From contig OZ245894.1 of the NCBI GenBank assembly GCA_965229635.1, forward strand, positions 4,650,001 through 4,714,000: 64,000 nt of DNA. The letters run 5' to 3'. Both the position numbers and the translations under genes were made by a program. Numbering within the stretch: the stretch's first letter is position 1; the number at the start of each line of letters is the position of its first letter. Under the pieces are notes generated by a model that ran no database searches, was not told the origin of the DNA, and saw only the letters and a program-made list of their open reading frames with translations. This DNA is from BQJU01 sp965229635. GTDB taxonomy: Bacteria > Bacteroidota > Bacteroidia > Chitinophagales > Saprospiraceae. Positions 8,099 to 16,042 of the stretch are shown here, piece by piece.

Positions 8099-9241
8099 AT
8101 GCGACTTTGGATCATTGTTTTATGTCTGTTGGCCTTATCAATTGGATACGGACAAAGCGACCATGAAATCAAAATTGGAAAGTATGAGAGTATGCAATCA
8201 GAGATACTCGGAGAGGAGCAGTGGATAATGGTACATATTCCAGACCTTCAAGGTGGCCAGAAAAAGTTGCCGGTGCTCTACGTTTTAGATGGTGAATGGC
8301 ACTTTTATTCCACCGTAGGTATGATAAAAGAATTAGGCGGTAACCTAATCCCGCCAATGATTGTGGTGGGGATATTGAACAATAACAGATACCGGGATTT
8401 TTCTCCTGAAGGAACGCCCCGTTTCACACAATATCTCACCGATGAATTATTGCCATACATCGAGGAGCATTACAAGGTTGCTCCTTATCGCCTGCTTGTG
8501 GGGCATTCACTGGCGGGACTTTTTGCAACCAACACGCTTGTGAATCATTCCAATCTATTTAATGCTTACCTTTTGATCGATCCGAGTTTGTCTTTTGGCA
8601 ATAGCCAGGAACTCCTTAAAGGGTATTTGACCACCTTGCAGGAAAATAAATTTGAGCATGCCACCGTACAATTGGCTGTAGCTAATAGCTTGCCTTCGGA
8701 GATCTCCTTTTCAGCTGTGCAGCAAGATACTTCAAATGCGACGATGCATATGCGTTCCATCCTGCAATTTGCAGAGACGCTTAAATCAACGGGAAATGGG
8801 ATCCAGGCCAATTGGATGTATTACCCTAAAGAGGATCATGCCTCCATTCCTCTTCCGGCCACCTACGAAGGATTACGATCTATTTTTGACTATTACCCCT
8901 TTCCCGAAGAGGTCTGGACAGATCAGGCCGATGCAGCAAATATCCTTCAATCCCATTATGATAATATTTCTAACCGATTGCAATATCAGGTGCTTCCGCC
9001 GGAAGGGTTGGTAAATTCATTGGGCTATTACAAAATGTCAAACGGGAACTTCACTCAGGCAGAGCAGATTTTCCAATTAAACGTGAAAAACTACCCTGAA
9101 AGCTTTAACGTGTATGATAGCATCGGCGATCTTTATACAACTATGGGCGACAAAAAGAAAGCCATCAGGTATTTTGAAATGGCTCTGGAGATCAACGATA
9201 ATGGAGAGACCAGAAATAAACTTGACCAATTGAAGAGGTGA
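8099..9241 (+). CDS. secreted esterase, alpha/beta-hydrolase fold with C-terminal TPR
   Basis: About 380 residues from ATG at 8099; this start gives a clean signal peptide (MRLWIIVLCLLALSIGYGQ), while the GTG 18 nt upstream does not improve it. The hydrolase core belongs to the enterochelin-esterase/esterase D-like group: strand plus turn VLYVLDGEWHF and nucleophile motif GHSLAG (Ser about 140), with a likely acid/His pair further on (EDHASIPL). The last about 80 residues form TPR-like helices (ESFNVYDSIGDLYTTMGDKKKAIRYFEMALEIN, here cited only by its ends). This is a periplasmic or secreted serine esterase of unknown substrate. It lies alone between non-coding DNA and phage cargo and may be lysogenic-conversion cargo. 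Confidence 0.8.
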   Translation: MRLWIIVLCLLALSIGYGQSDHEIKIGKYESMQSEILGEEQWIMVHIPDLQGGQKKLPVLYVLDGEWHFYSTVGMIKELGGNLIPPMIVVGILNNNRYRDFSPEGTPRFTQYLTDELLPYIEEHYKVAPYRLLVGHSLAGLFATNTLVNHSNLFNAYLLIDPSLSFGNSQELLKGYLTTLQENKFEHATVQLAVANSLPSEISFSAVQQDTSNATMHMRSILQFAETLKSTGNGIQANWMYYPKEDHASIPLPATYEGLRSIFDYYPFPEEVWTDQADAANILQSHYDNISNRLQYQVLPPEGLVNSLGYYKMSNGNFTQAEQIFQLNVKNYPESFNVYDSIGDLYTTMGDKKKAIRYFEMALEINDNGETRNKLDQLKR

Positions 9242-9321
9242 AGGTATAGGCAATCTGCTGCTGATAAAAGGAAAAATGTAACGGTACTTTCCCTTGAAAA
9301 ATTTGGAATTGTCATTCAGCT

Positions 9322-9547
9322 TTAGGGCGGCAACTTCAATACCTCCTCATACACCTCCATTAACCGGTCCTGGGCTTTGGGGATCCTCCTGACCAACCGA
9401 ATCGTCTAATAACAGATCGACTAATTTCCTGTACCTTGACAATAACCGGAGATCTAAATTTACTCTTTCCCATAAAGGTAGCTCTTTGCTCAATTCGGAT
9501 TTGATGGCCTCCACCTCTTCCGTGAGCGCGTTTTTTTGTTTTCTCAT
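9322..9547 (-). pseudogene. small helical protein gene with an apparent frameshift
   Basis: From ATG at 9547 the frame reads a Lys/Glu-rich helical protein (MRKQKNALTEEVEAIKSEL...) for about 50 codons up to LVDLLLDD. It then runs into a Pro/Gly-rich tail ending at 9347. The adjacent frame instead gives RLVRRIPKAQDRLMEVYEE and stops at 9322, which looks like the true helical C-terminus. A one-base indel near 9400 would join them. Function unknown; the size and coiled-coil character suit a small phage protein. Confidence 0.4.
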
Positions 9548-9720
9548 AGGTCGACTTGTTCGAAACAAAATAAAACAAATTGTTTGTAAATAACAAAATT
9601 GTTTTATACTTTAACGCTCATGAAACGAAACGGTGATAGTAATTGTACCGTAGAATGAATAGTGCAGATTTTGTGACAAAGGTTTTAAGGGACCGGAGGG
9701 GAACAAAATTTATATGAGTA

Positions 9721-9750
9721 TTGATGTTCTAAAATTCTTTGGTACTTTTA
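9721..9750 (+). promoter_or_regulatory. candidate Bacteroidota promoter for the cargo genes
   Basis: TTG at 9721-9723, 19-nt spacer, TACTTTTA at 9743-9750 (seven of eight matches to TAnnTTTG), 36 nt before the start at 9786. Confidence 0.4.
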
Positions 9751-9785
9751 GGAAAAATGAAAACTTCTCATAAAATAGCTATTCT

Positions 9786-10169
9786 ATGGATTATCTGTAC
9801 CACATTGAAGACGGTCAATTTCCAAGAGATATAATCTCTAAGCAATTATTAGGTCAGCCTGGAGATGAGATTGAGATAGAACATGAGGGAGTAATTGTAA
9901 AAGCTTATATCCTAGATATAGATGGTAAGCTCATTCATTGTCTTGGAAATACCAATCAGAGTTTTCCGAAAAACAGAAAGGAACATTTTGAAGCCATAAA
10001 AGCTCTAAAGGGGTTTGAGCTTTTGGATTTCCAAATAAGTTTCTTTGACGAGAACCAGCAACTCTCGGATTCGCATATTGTTGTTTCTGCTAGTGATGAA
10101 CAAAATGCAAGAGAGGTGTTTAGGGAAGAGTACCCTCATTTTGAAATATATGAAGTTGAACATGCTTAA
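9786..10169 (+). CDS. hypothetical protein (AT-rich cargo)
   Basis: 127 residues. The N-terminal half looks like a small beta domain (GDEIEIEHEGVIVKAYILDI), the C-terminal half like an alpha/beta ferredoxin-type fold (HIVVSASDEQNAREVFREEYPHFEIYEVE). No signal peptide or membrane span. It is the first of three rightward genes in an AT-rich block with codon use unlike the flanking GC-richer phage genes, suggesting separate acquisition. Function unknown; the neighbours hint at a defence role. Confidence 0.6.
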   Translation: MDYLYHIEDGQFPRDIISKQLLGQPGDEIEIEHEGVIVKAYILDIDGKLIHCLGNTNQSFPKNRKEHFEAIKALKGFELLDFQISFFDENQQLSDSHIVVSASDEQNAREVFREEYPHFEIYEVEHA

Positions 10170-10226
10170 ATGGTCAATGATCCTTGATAAAGCCTCAGGC
10201 ATAGTTCATTGTTTAAATGGTAAAAC

Positions 10227-10910
10227 ATGAAAGAGATTTTTTTTAACCCAAAAGAAAAGGAAATAATATTGAAGAGTCTTCAGTCCAGATTAGATTCCTT
10301 TAAGACTTCATCGTTAGGACCCCATACTTTTGTTAAACGTGAAAAGACAATTAATGAGGTCATTTTGAAATTGAATTCAGAACTAGATGGTTACTATGGA
10401 AGAAGCCATAAGTTACAAATTAATAGTTGTGTAAATGAGTTTCGTTATCCATATAATGAACTTGCCATAAGACTTTTAAACGGACACTCAATTCAGTTCC
10501 TGAAAGTTGAAGAAACAGACTTAGTTAACTTGCGGTTATTGGATACTTGTTACGGTATTCTACAAAAAACAGGTCATTTAAAATCCAAGTTTAGATTTTC
10601 AGGTGTGTTTTCAAAAATTCAAAAATTAAAATCTTGCCAGACTATTTGGTTGAGTAGGACAAATCTTAATCATATTTGGAGGATAGCATTTTTGAGCAAT
10701 AGTGATGAAATTTTAATGTGGGAAACGGATTACGGCTTGAATATAATAAGTGATGATTTTATAAAAATTTCGCCCGATAGAAAAACAAGTCTACTAGAGA
10801 GGTTTTCGGATTATTTGAGTAAGGATGAGGCAAGAATAATTTATGAGGATAGTCTTGCTGGCAAGGATATAAACAGTAATTTACAATTAGTTAAGTATCT
10901 ACTAAATTGA
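10227..10910 (+). CDS. hypothetical protein (AT-rich cargo)
   Basis: 227 residues, soluble, no recognised motif. An N-terminal helical part (about 1-60) is followed by alternating beta/alpha sequence; the C-terminus (ERFSDYLSKDEARIIYEDSL) is helical. It is very rich in Lys, Leu, Ile, Ser and Asn, as expected from the low GC content. Located between another unknown gene and an HNH nuclease gene, 57 and 38 nt from them. Possibly part of the same defence or anti-phage cargo. Confidence 0.55.
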   Translation: MKEIFFNPKEKEIILKSLQSRLDSFKTSSLGPHTFVKREKTINEVILKLNSELDGYYGRSHKLQINSCVNEFRYPYNELAIRLLNGHSIQFLKVEETDLVNLRLLDTCYGILQKTGHLKSKFRFSGVFSKIQKLKSCQTIWLSRTNLNHIWRIAFLSNSDEILMWETDYGLNIISDDFIKISPDRKTSLLERFSDYLSKDEARIIYEDSLAGKDINSNLQLVKYLLN

Positions 10911-10948
10911 GCTAACAATAGCATGTCTCTGTAGTAAAAACTTAAAAG

Positions 10949-11644
10949 ATGTCAAATAAAAAGAATCGGAAATCAATACCTATGGTGGCTAAAGTGAAAG
11001 CGTGTTTACAGGCCGAGGTAGATTCAATTTGTCCATTTTGTTCGAGCAACGATGTAGGGCACTTTCAAATTCATCATATTGATGAAGATCCAGGTAATAA
11101 TGATATCGGTAACTTAATGTTGGTATGCCCCACATGCCATTCTAAAATTACGAAAGGAGATATTTCACAAACAGAGGTTTTTAAAAAGAAAATACAGCTG
11201 ATTAGTGGACAGTCTAAAAAGACTCAACAAAAAGATTACGTGACTTTTAATGGAAAGGTTGGAAACGCAATTATTGGAAGTCAGAATACTATTTCGATAA
11301 AAAACTCTGCAAAAAAGGTAATAGAAAAATACCCAGAAGGTTGCATTGGATATGATCAGGTCAGAGCCAATTATATCTCACGCCTAATTGAGAGGTTTAA
11401 TGAATATAAAGCCTATGAAGTTGGAAAAGAAAATGTTCGCTATGCTGCTTTTGCATCACATCTGAAAAAGAAATTCAAAATAGGTCCAACTCGAACTATT
11501 TATAATCTTCCAATTGATAGGTTTGAAGAGCTCTATAGCTATATTCAGTCCAGAATTGATAATACAAAACTGGCCAGAGTAAAGGGACCGAATCATAAAA
11601 ATTATTCGTCATTTTTCGAGTACTCAAATGAACAAAGGAGTTAA
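10949..11644 (+). CDS. HNH endonuclease-domain protein
   Basis: 231 residues. Residues about 25-70 form an HNH/McrA-like nuclease: CPFCSSN ... FQIHHIDEDPGNNDIGNL ... CPTCHSKI, with two CxxC zinc knuckles and the His-His/Asn/His catalytic set. A central short beta region (NGKVGNAIIGSQNTISI) and a helical C-terminal part (about 115-231), reminiscent of phage ORF6C-type domains, follow. HNH proteins of this size occur in restriction, homing and phage defence. The surrounding AT-rich genes and the convergent AbiV gene favour a defence island. Confidence 0.7.
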   Translation: MSNKKNRKSIPMVAKVKACLQAEVDSICPFCSSNDVGHFQIHHIDEDPGNNDIGNLMLVCPTCHSKITKGDISQTEVFKKKIQLISGQSKKTQQKDYVTFNGKVGNAIIGSQNTISIKNSAKKVIEKYPEGCIGYDQVRANYISRLIERFNEYKAYEVGKENVRYAAFASHLKKKFKIGPTRTIYNLPIDRFEELYSYIQSRIDNTKLARVKGPNHKNYSSFFEYSNEQRS

Positions 11645-11663
11645 ATATCTTGAAAGGGTTGGG

Positions 11664-11775
11664 TAAGCGGTAGGCCGTTAGGTGGACGGCAAGGGAGTCA
11701 GCAAACTAGAAAAAACTCCCTATTAATTTTGATTAATAGGTTGTTTGCCCCAGAGGTTCGATTCCTCACCACTTA
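11664..11775 (+). other. tRNA-like structure with long variable arm and enlarged anticodon loop
   Basis: A cloverleaf can be drawn: acceptor TAAGCGG (11664-11670) with CCACTTA (11769-11775), six of seven pairs; D arm GCCG-TTAGGTGGA-CGGC (11674-11690) with the GG of a D loop; anticodon-position stem GGGAGT/ACTCCC (11693-11698, 11715-11720) with a 16-nt loop instead of 7; long variable hairpin TATTAAT/ATTAATA; T arm GAGG-TTCGATT-CCTC. No normal anticodon can be read. It may be a degenerate or intron-bearing tRNA, or a mimic. It abuts the stop codon of the convergent AbiV-like gene. Confidence 0.4.
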
Positions 11776-12489
11776 TTCAATCTCTTCTTTTAAGTCCTTC
11801 AGGTGTTCTGTAATTATTTCTTTATTCCTTAAAGCGTCAGCAAAGGCAATGATATTGTCCTTATTAATTTTACCCTTAAAAAGTGATTCCTCTACATCAT
11901 TAAAGACTAAGTTGACTAACTCTTCAAATTCAATATACTCAGCTTTCGTAAAATGATTATTCGGATACTCCCATTCCCTGTTGTTAGAGTCAAAATTCAG
12001 ATAAAATCCTGATTTTCTAATTCCTTCTAAAGGAGAAGTATTTTCGTTATTTGAAATGTTTTCTCCTTCTTCTTTTCCTATTAAATAAATGGCAGTTCCA
12101 AGAATGATAACTATTAGGAGGATCACTAAAACTACACTTTGAAATGATCCCTTTGTGGTTTCACCTGAACCTTCCGTTTCATCCTCATTATCAGATACTG
12201 TAATTTTAGCAGCAAAGAAAAGTTGGTAAATAGTTTCATGTTTTAAGTCGTGCTTTCTAAAATAATCCTGTAGATTATTAATCCTTATGTTGTTATCAAT
12301 AGACTTTATCTTTAGCACCGAAGCCTTCGCAAGTTCTTCCAATCCAATGACTAATAGTGAAGTCGCTATTCCAAACTGTTGTAAATTTGCGGCTGCTTTA
12401 GCTACGGCTAAATGGTTTTTTCCATTTAGCAAAGCCAGTCTTGCTCCCTCTTCATATTCCTTTTTCTTTAACTTGAATAGATGTTTCAT
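11773..12489 (-). CDS. abiV: AbiV-family abortive infection protein
   Basis: 238 residues. The N-terminal about 90 residues match the AbiV/HEPN-like pattern: EEGARLALLNGKNHLAVAKA followed by QQFGIATSLLVIGLEELAKA, a pair of helices with the conserved LEELAKA. A hydrophobic span lies at about residues 120-140 (VVLVILLIVIILGTAIYLIG), so this copy is membrane-anchored, which I do not associate with the lactococcal type protein. AbiV proteins abort infection by blocking phage translation. As prophage cargo it would protect the lysogen from other phages. Family assignment is from motif recall. Confidence 0.65.
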   Translation of the reverse strand: MKHLFKLKKKEYEEGARLALLNGKNHLAVAKAAANLQQFGIATSLLVIGLEELAKASVLKIKSIDNNIRINNLQDYFRKHDLKHETIYQLFFAAKITVSDNEDETEGSGETTKGSFQSVVLVILLIVIILGTAIYLIGKEEGENISNNENTSPLEGIRKSGFYLNFDSNNREWEYPNNHFTKAEYIEFEELVNLVFNDVEESLFKGKINKDNIIAFADALRNKEIITEHLKDLKEEIE

Positions 12490-12530
12490 TTTGTTTGGTT
12501 GAGCTTTTGTAGCAACCTAATGGTCAAGCC

Positions 12531-12935
12531 TTATTCCCCTTGCATATCTATCCCCAACCTCCTAGCCGTTTCCGGATCCAACCTGGCAATCTCTGCCTCC
12601 ATCACCTTAATACGCTGCTCCAGAGAAGACAAGAGTTTTAAAGCGAGCTCTTCCTCTCTTTTGGTGAGTCCTTCTTCATTGACCTGCTCTTTTTTTGTAG
12701 GTTGATGGCCATCTGGTGGATCTCCTACCCACATTTCTCCCGTACCTGTAATCAGCCAATGTATATTTAGCGAGGGGTAAGCCTCATGTATTGAAAGAAG
12801 TGTATCACTTCTCATTCCAGATTCTTCGGAGATAATTCTGCTCACTGTCTGGCGCTGTATTCCTGTCTTTGAAGAAAATTTTGTTTGTGATCCTTCTAGG
12901 TCACATAACATCTTAACTCTTTGAGCAATAGACAT
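12531..12935 (-). CDS. phage CI-like repressor, XRE-type HTH
   Basis: 134 residues. Residues about 1-65 are a helix-turn-helix of the Bacteroidota phage-repressor type (SIAQRVKMLCDLEG, QTKFSSKTGIQRQTVSRII, SLNIHWLITGTGEMW). The segment NIHWLITGTGEMW is characteristic of these CI/C2-like regulators. The C-terminal half is a charged coiled coil (about 85-125), presumably for oligomerisation; no LexA-type protease domain is seen. It is divergent from the early operon with 423 nt between, and the intergenic direct repeats are its probable operators. Confidence 0.8.
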   Translation of the reverse strand: MSIAQRVKMLCDLEGSQTKFSSKTGIQRQTVSRIISEESGMRSDTLLSIHEAYPSLNIHWLITGTGEMWVGDPPDGHQPTKKEQVNEEGLTKREEELALKLLSSLEQRIKVMEAEIARLDPETARRLGIDMQGE

Positions 12936-13358
12936 ATACGTAAATAAAAAAAATGACAGCGCAATTTAATGTATCAAAAATGTTACAAAATATTGCACTT
13001 GTTGCAAAATATTGCTATGTTTGTATCAATAAAACACAAACTTTAAAAGTAAAAGCGTTGATTATTGATCAGTAAAGATCACTATTTAAGGCTTTTTTCT
13101 TAACTAAAAATACAAAAAAAAGCGTTAAAGTTTGATTTCAAAGATAACAACTTTGGCTTAAAAAGATACAGCCTTTTGCGTGAAAAGAAAAAAGCCGGTC
13201 TGAAGACCAGCTGATAGGTGGGGGGAATAAAAGTCATAATTTGTCTTGCGTTGTGCTTTGCTGAACTTGATGCAAGGCGCGCTGATGAAGACTGCCCTGC
13301 CGCCTCAATATATCACTTTTTTTAATATTCATCCATTTTTTGATTAAAATTTCTTGAC
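12936..13358. other. divergent lysogeny control region
   Basis: Holds the repressor upstream region, a rightward promoter with direct repeats (12986-13023), a long rightward leader, and a short hairpin GGTCT-GA-AGACC at 13197-13208. The leader of about 330 nt before the first early gene is unusually long and contains no ORF that I trust; it may bear an antiterminator or small RNA. Confidence 0.5.
12986..13023 (+). promoter_or_regulatory. early promoter with repressor operators
   Basis: The direct repeat CAAAATATTGC occurs at 12986-12996 and 13005-13015; each is embedded in GCAA-NNNN-TTGC-like dyads. TTG at 12993-12995, 20 nt, then TATGTTTG at 13016-13023 is a perfect TAnnTTTG minus-7 element. 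A repressor bound to the repeats would cover the minus-33/minus-7 interval. Confidence 0.6.
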
Positions 13359-13658
13359 ATGAAAAACAAGGAATTAACGGACTTTGCTTTGTACCTAAAG
13401 CAAACCTTAACCGCTATGCAGTGGGCCAATCTGCACCGCAGCATGAAGATCTCCCGCAATCGTTTGACCCGGCTATTCTACGGCCAGGGAGACTGGATGC
13501 TGGACGAAATCGCCGGGGTGGCCAAAGTCCTTAAAGTAGACCCCATTGACCTGATCCAGGAACACGGTATCGGCACCACGGTACTGACCATTCAGGAATA
13601 CAATCAAATCGCCAAACCACATGGGCTGGAAGTGGGCCTGGTGGCTCATGTGGCCTAA
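13359..13658 (+). CDS. Cro-like/HTH early regulator
   Basis: 99 residues. Residues about 10-65 form a helix-turn-helix: LHRSMKISRNRLTRLFYG as the HTH pair, then DWMLDEIAGVAKVLKVDPIDLI, the usual XRE third and fourth helices. The C-terminal 30 residues (VLTIQEYNQIAKPHGLEVG) are a small extension. It is the first gene of the rightward early operon, opposite the CI-like repressor, as expected for a Cro-type switch protein. Confidence 0.7.
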   Translation: MKNKELTDFALYLKQTLTAMQWANLHRSMKISRNRLTRLFYGQGDWMLDEIAGVAKVLKVDPIDLIQEHGIGTTVLTIQEYNQIAKPHGLEVGLVAHVA

Positions 13659-13670
13659 AAGTCTAAAGCT

Positions 13671-14030
13671 ATGAAAACCGCAACAAAAACAGCTAAAACG
13701 ATCATTGAGTCGATCCGGCTTGGCCGTAAGGAACCGGTCATGTTTATGTACAAAAATAAACATGACGATCAGCTGGGCCTGGTCGCTCACACCGGTATCG
13801 AGTTTAAGCCCGGTGACAAATTCCATCTTGCCATCAATGAGATCTACGCAGAGGTGTACACGGTCAAGAAAGTGAAGTACACCAAGGACGTGGGCGACAA
13901 GTATAACAAGCAGTTCCGGAACGGTAAGCCGGAATTCAACTTTGGCTTTGAACAAGGCACCTACTGGATGCTGGACTGTGAATGGGAGATAAAGCCGTTA
14001 AGCGCAATAACTGAAATCGAAGTTTCATAA
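13671..14030 (+). CDS. hypothetical early phage protein
   Basis: 119 residues, soluble and basic with beta-rich character (PVMFMYKNKHDDQLGLVAHTG, FKPGDKFHLAINEIYAEVYTVKKV). No family recognised. It lies 12 nt after the Cro-like gene and is followed by a hairpin terminator. Probably a small nucleic-acid-associated or host-takeover protein; function unknown. Confidence 0.65.
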   Translation: MKTATKTAKTIIESIRLGRKEPVMFMYKNKHDDQLGLVAHTGIEFKPGDKFHLAINEIYAEVYTVKKVKYTKDVGDKYNKQFRNGKPEFNFGFEQGTYWMLDCEWEIKPLSAITEIEVS

Positions 14031-14046
14031 TATGGGTTTTAGGCTC

Positions 14047-14080
14047 GGACCGGTGTTGGGCTAATTTGGGGCACCGGTCC
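14047..14080 (+). terminator. hairpin after early gene 2
   Basis: Stem GGACCGGTG / CACCGGTCC (9 bp, 14047-14055 with 14072-14080), 16-nt loop, followed by ACTTTTCC. A weak U-tract suggests partial termination or attenuation within the early operon. Confidence 0.5.
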
Positions 14081-14230
14081 ACTTTTCCACGCTTATTCTG
14101 CTGTTCATATATACCATCCGGGCGGTGAGTGACACCCCAGCTGGGAGCGATGCTCAGGCCCGGATCGATGAGATTCTGTTGTTTGAAATCGATTTTGTAG
14201 TGCCGCCACTGAGGAGAGGCGGCATTATCT

Positions 14231-14301
14231 TCCGGTGTAGCCAGGGCGGGCAGTCATCTTTGTAGTGGAGGATGGCGCGGGTTCGAATCCCGGCACCGGA
14301 G
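14231..14301 (+). other. tRNA-like structure, anticodon arm degenerate
   Basis: Acceptor TCCGGTG / CACCGGA pairs in all seven positions, followed by G. T arm: CGGG-TTCGAAT-CCCG. U8-A9 is present. The D arm is short (GCC/GGC). The middle folds best as GTCATC/GATGGC with a 12-nt loop rather than a 5-bp anticodon stem with a 7-nt loop; with mismatches a GTA anticodon can be drawn. Total 71 nt. It may be a decayed phage tRNA or a tRNA mimic. Confidence 0.4.
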
Positions 14302-14480
14302 CACGAGTAGTAGCGATAGTTTTTTCCATTAGTATGTTTTTGAAATTCAGGCCTCGATTTCGGTCGGGGTCTGTTTTCACTCACTTCCGGAAAAGGACCA
14401 TCTACAAGACGCAACTGCCACATGGCAAAACAGCTTGCGGCGCTCTTCGGAGCGCCCAGGCTTATCTCAAAAGGGGACCT

Positions 14481-15830
14481 ATGACGTATAAAATCAAATG
14501 GCGCAAATCTAAAGACCTGCTGGAGGCGTATATCCGCCAGCACAACACCGGTCAACCGGCTTTGCGCTACCAACTACGCAGTACTCACAAACAGCTGGCT
14601 GAACAGCTGCTGTACCTGTATAGCGTGGCCATTGACCGGGAGCAACAATACGGCGATGCCGTTAAGCAGGGCAAACACCTGCCCCTACTCAGAGCCAATA
14701 ACGTACAGCTGGCCCAGAAACTGGGCTGTAGTGAACGCACGGTCATCAACCTGCGCAAACGGCTCGTAGACGCCCGGGTAATCACTCAGGAGGTATTCCA
14801 CGGGGGCAATGCTCAATACGAGCTACAGATCAACCCCCAGGTGCTACACATCGAGCAGACCGGCAGACCAGAGAACGTCATCCATTATTTTGCGGTCGGC
14901 TACCGGCCGTCCCAACAACAAGCACCCGCGAAGATTTCCGGAGGGGGGGTGAAAAGTTTGCGCCATACAGTATCCAGTACTATACCGGGTACAAATAAAT
15001 TAATAGAATTAAGCGGCGCGAATTTTCAACAAGGTGCTGAAAATCAGCAGATTGACGCGCAAAAGCCTGTGGAAAAGGTGTTGAAAGCTGAGGAAAACCG
15101 CGCCGGAGGTGTTGAAAACCCGCAAAAGGGTAGCGGACCAGGTACCAACGGGGAACCCTCCACGGGTTACACAACTGCCACAAGCGGGCCGGAGACTCCC
15201 CCCCAGGTTGCGGCGGCCCCCCCAGAGCACGCTCCGGAGCATATCGAGGAAGTAGTGGGCCATTTGCCCAGGGAAATCGCCGATCAGATCCGCCGCCACG
15301 TGACGGTGATCTGGACAGCGGCCAACCTGCAACTGTACGCCGATCGCTACATCCACGATCAGGAAGCAGACCGGGCTAAAGCGGCACTGGCGGAGTATTT
15401 TGCCTATGCCCGACCGGATCGGTTCGGAGCCGGAGCCAGCGAGATACTGGAGCGCATTACCCTGGTCAGACGCTGGATCGATCGGTGCGGCAAGAAAGGG
15501 CAAAAGAAATGGCTGAAACTGCCGGGTACCTACTTCAATTTCCGCAATCCCCGTGGATTTGTGGCCACCAAAAAGTGGTACCGGCAGCACATTCGGGCCA
15601 AAGCCGAAATCAAGGGCAAGGAGCTATTGACCAAGGCCATCAACGAGTATGTCAAAAGCCTTAAACCAGGTGCCAAGATCAGCACTTCGGAAACTTACCG
15701 GAGGATATCGCAAAGACTGGGCAAATGGGACAAGGCCTTACTGGATAGATTCCATCAACAAATCAATGAGTTATGCAAACTGCAAGAACAAGAAAGCCAA
15801 AAGCCGCCGACCGTGGCCGCTACAAACTAG
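14481..15830 (+). CDS. probable phage/plasmid replication initiator-type winged-helix protein
   Basis: 449 residues from ATG 14481 (preceded by AAGGGGA). The longer in-frame start at 14265 is rejected because it reads through the tRNA-like element. Residues about 74-101 form a helix-turn-helix (NVQLAQKLGCSERTVINLRKRLVDARVI, quoted by its ends), followed by a beta wing (YELQINPQVLHI). Residues about 130-260 are a Gln/Pro/Glu-rich linker; the C-terminal about 190 residues are helical and basic. This layout resembles Bacteroidota mobile-element replication proteins, but I see no polymerase, primase or Rep endonuclease motif, so the role is inferred. Confidence 0.55.
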   Translation: MTYKIKWRKSKDLLEAYIRQHNTGQPALRYQLRSTHKQLAEQLLYLYSVAIDREQQYGDAVKQGKHLPLLRANNVQLAQKLGCSERTVINLRKRLVDARVITQEVFHGGNAQYELQINPQVLHIEQTGRPENVIHYFAVGYRPSQQQAPAKISGGGVKSLRHTVSSTIPGTNKLIELSGANFQQGAENQQIDAQKPVEKVLKAEENRAGGVENPQKGSGPGTNGEPSTGYTTATSGPETPPQVAAAPPEHAPEHIEEVVGHLPREIADQIRRHVTVIWTAANLQLYADRYIHDQEADRAKAALAEYFAYARPDRFGAGASEILERITLVRRWIDRCGKKGQKKWLKLPGTYFNFRNPRGFVATKKWYRQHIRAKAEIKGKELLTKAINEYVKSLKPGAKISTSETYRRISQRLGKWDKALLDRFHQQINELCKLQEQESQKPPTVAATN

Positions 15831-16042
15831 CCGTTTATTTCATCGATCACAAAGAGGCCAACGGCAAACCGTACTACTTCCACAGTACTGCCCGGCAGGA
15901 TCAGAAGAATATCTCCCTGAATCGCTTTAAGCGAATGGTGACCAAAAAGTGGGCCGGGAGGATCAACTGGGCGGCCATCTACGAGAATGAAGTGATGATT
16001 TGTGAATACAAAGATGAACAAACCGGATGGGAGCTGAGATAG
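15773..16042 (+). CDS. small basic hypothetical protein
   Basis: 89 residues: a basic N-terminus (ARTRKPKAADRGRYK) then a compact alpha/beta sequence (LAVYFIDHKEANGKPYYFHSTAR). The start is 58 nt inside the end of the upstream gene, and the stop overlaps the start of the next gene by 16 nt, typical of compressed phage early operons. The basic N-terminus suggests nucleic-acid binding. Family not recognised. Confidence 0.6.
   Translation: MQTARTRKPKAADRGRYKLAVYFIDHKEANGKPYYFHSTARQDQKNISLNRFKRMVTKKWAGRINWAAIYENEVMICEYKDEQTGWELR

Noticed and set aside
14265..14480. N-terminal extension of the replication-type gene starting MEDGAGSNPG
   Set aside because: This part is a translation of the tRNA-like element; the ATG at 14481 has a purine-rich leader and begins the recognisable protein.
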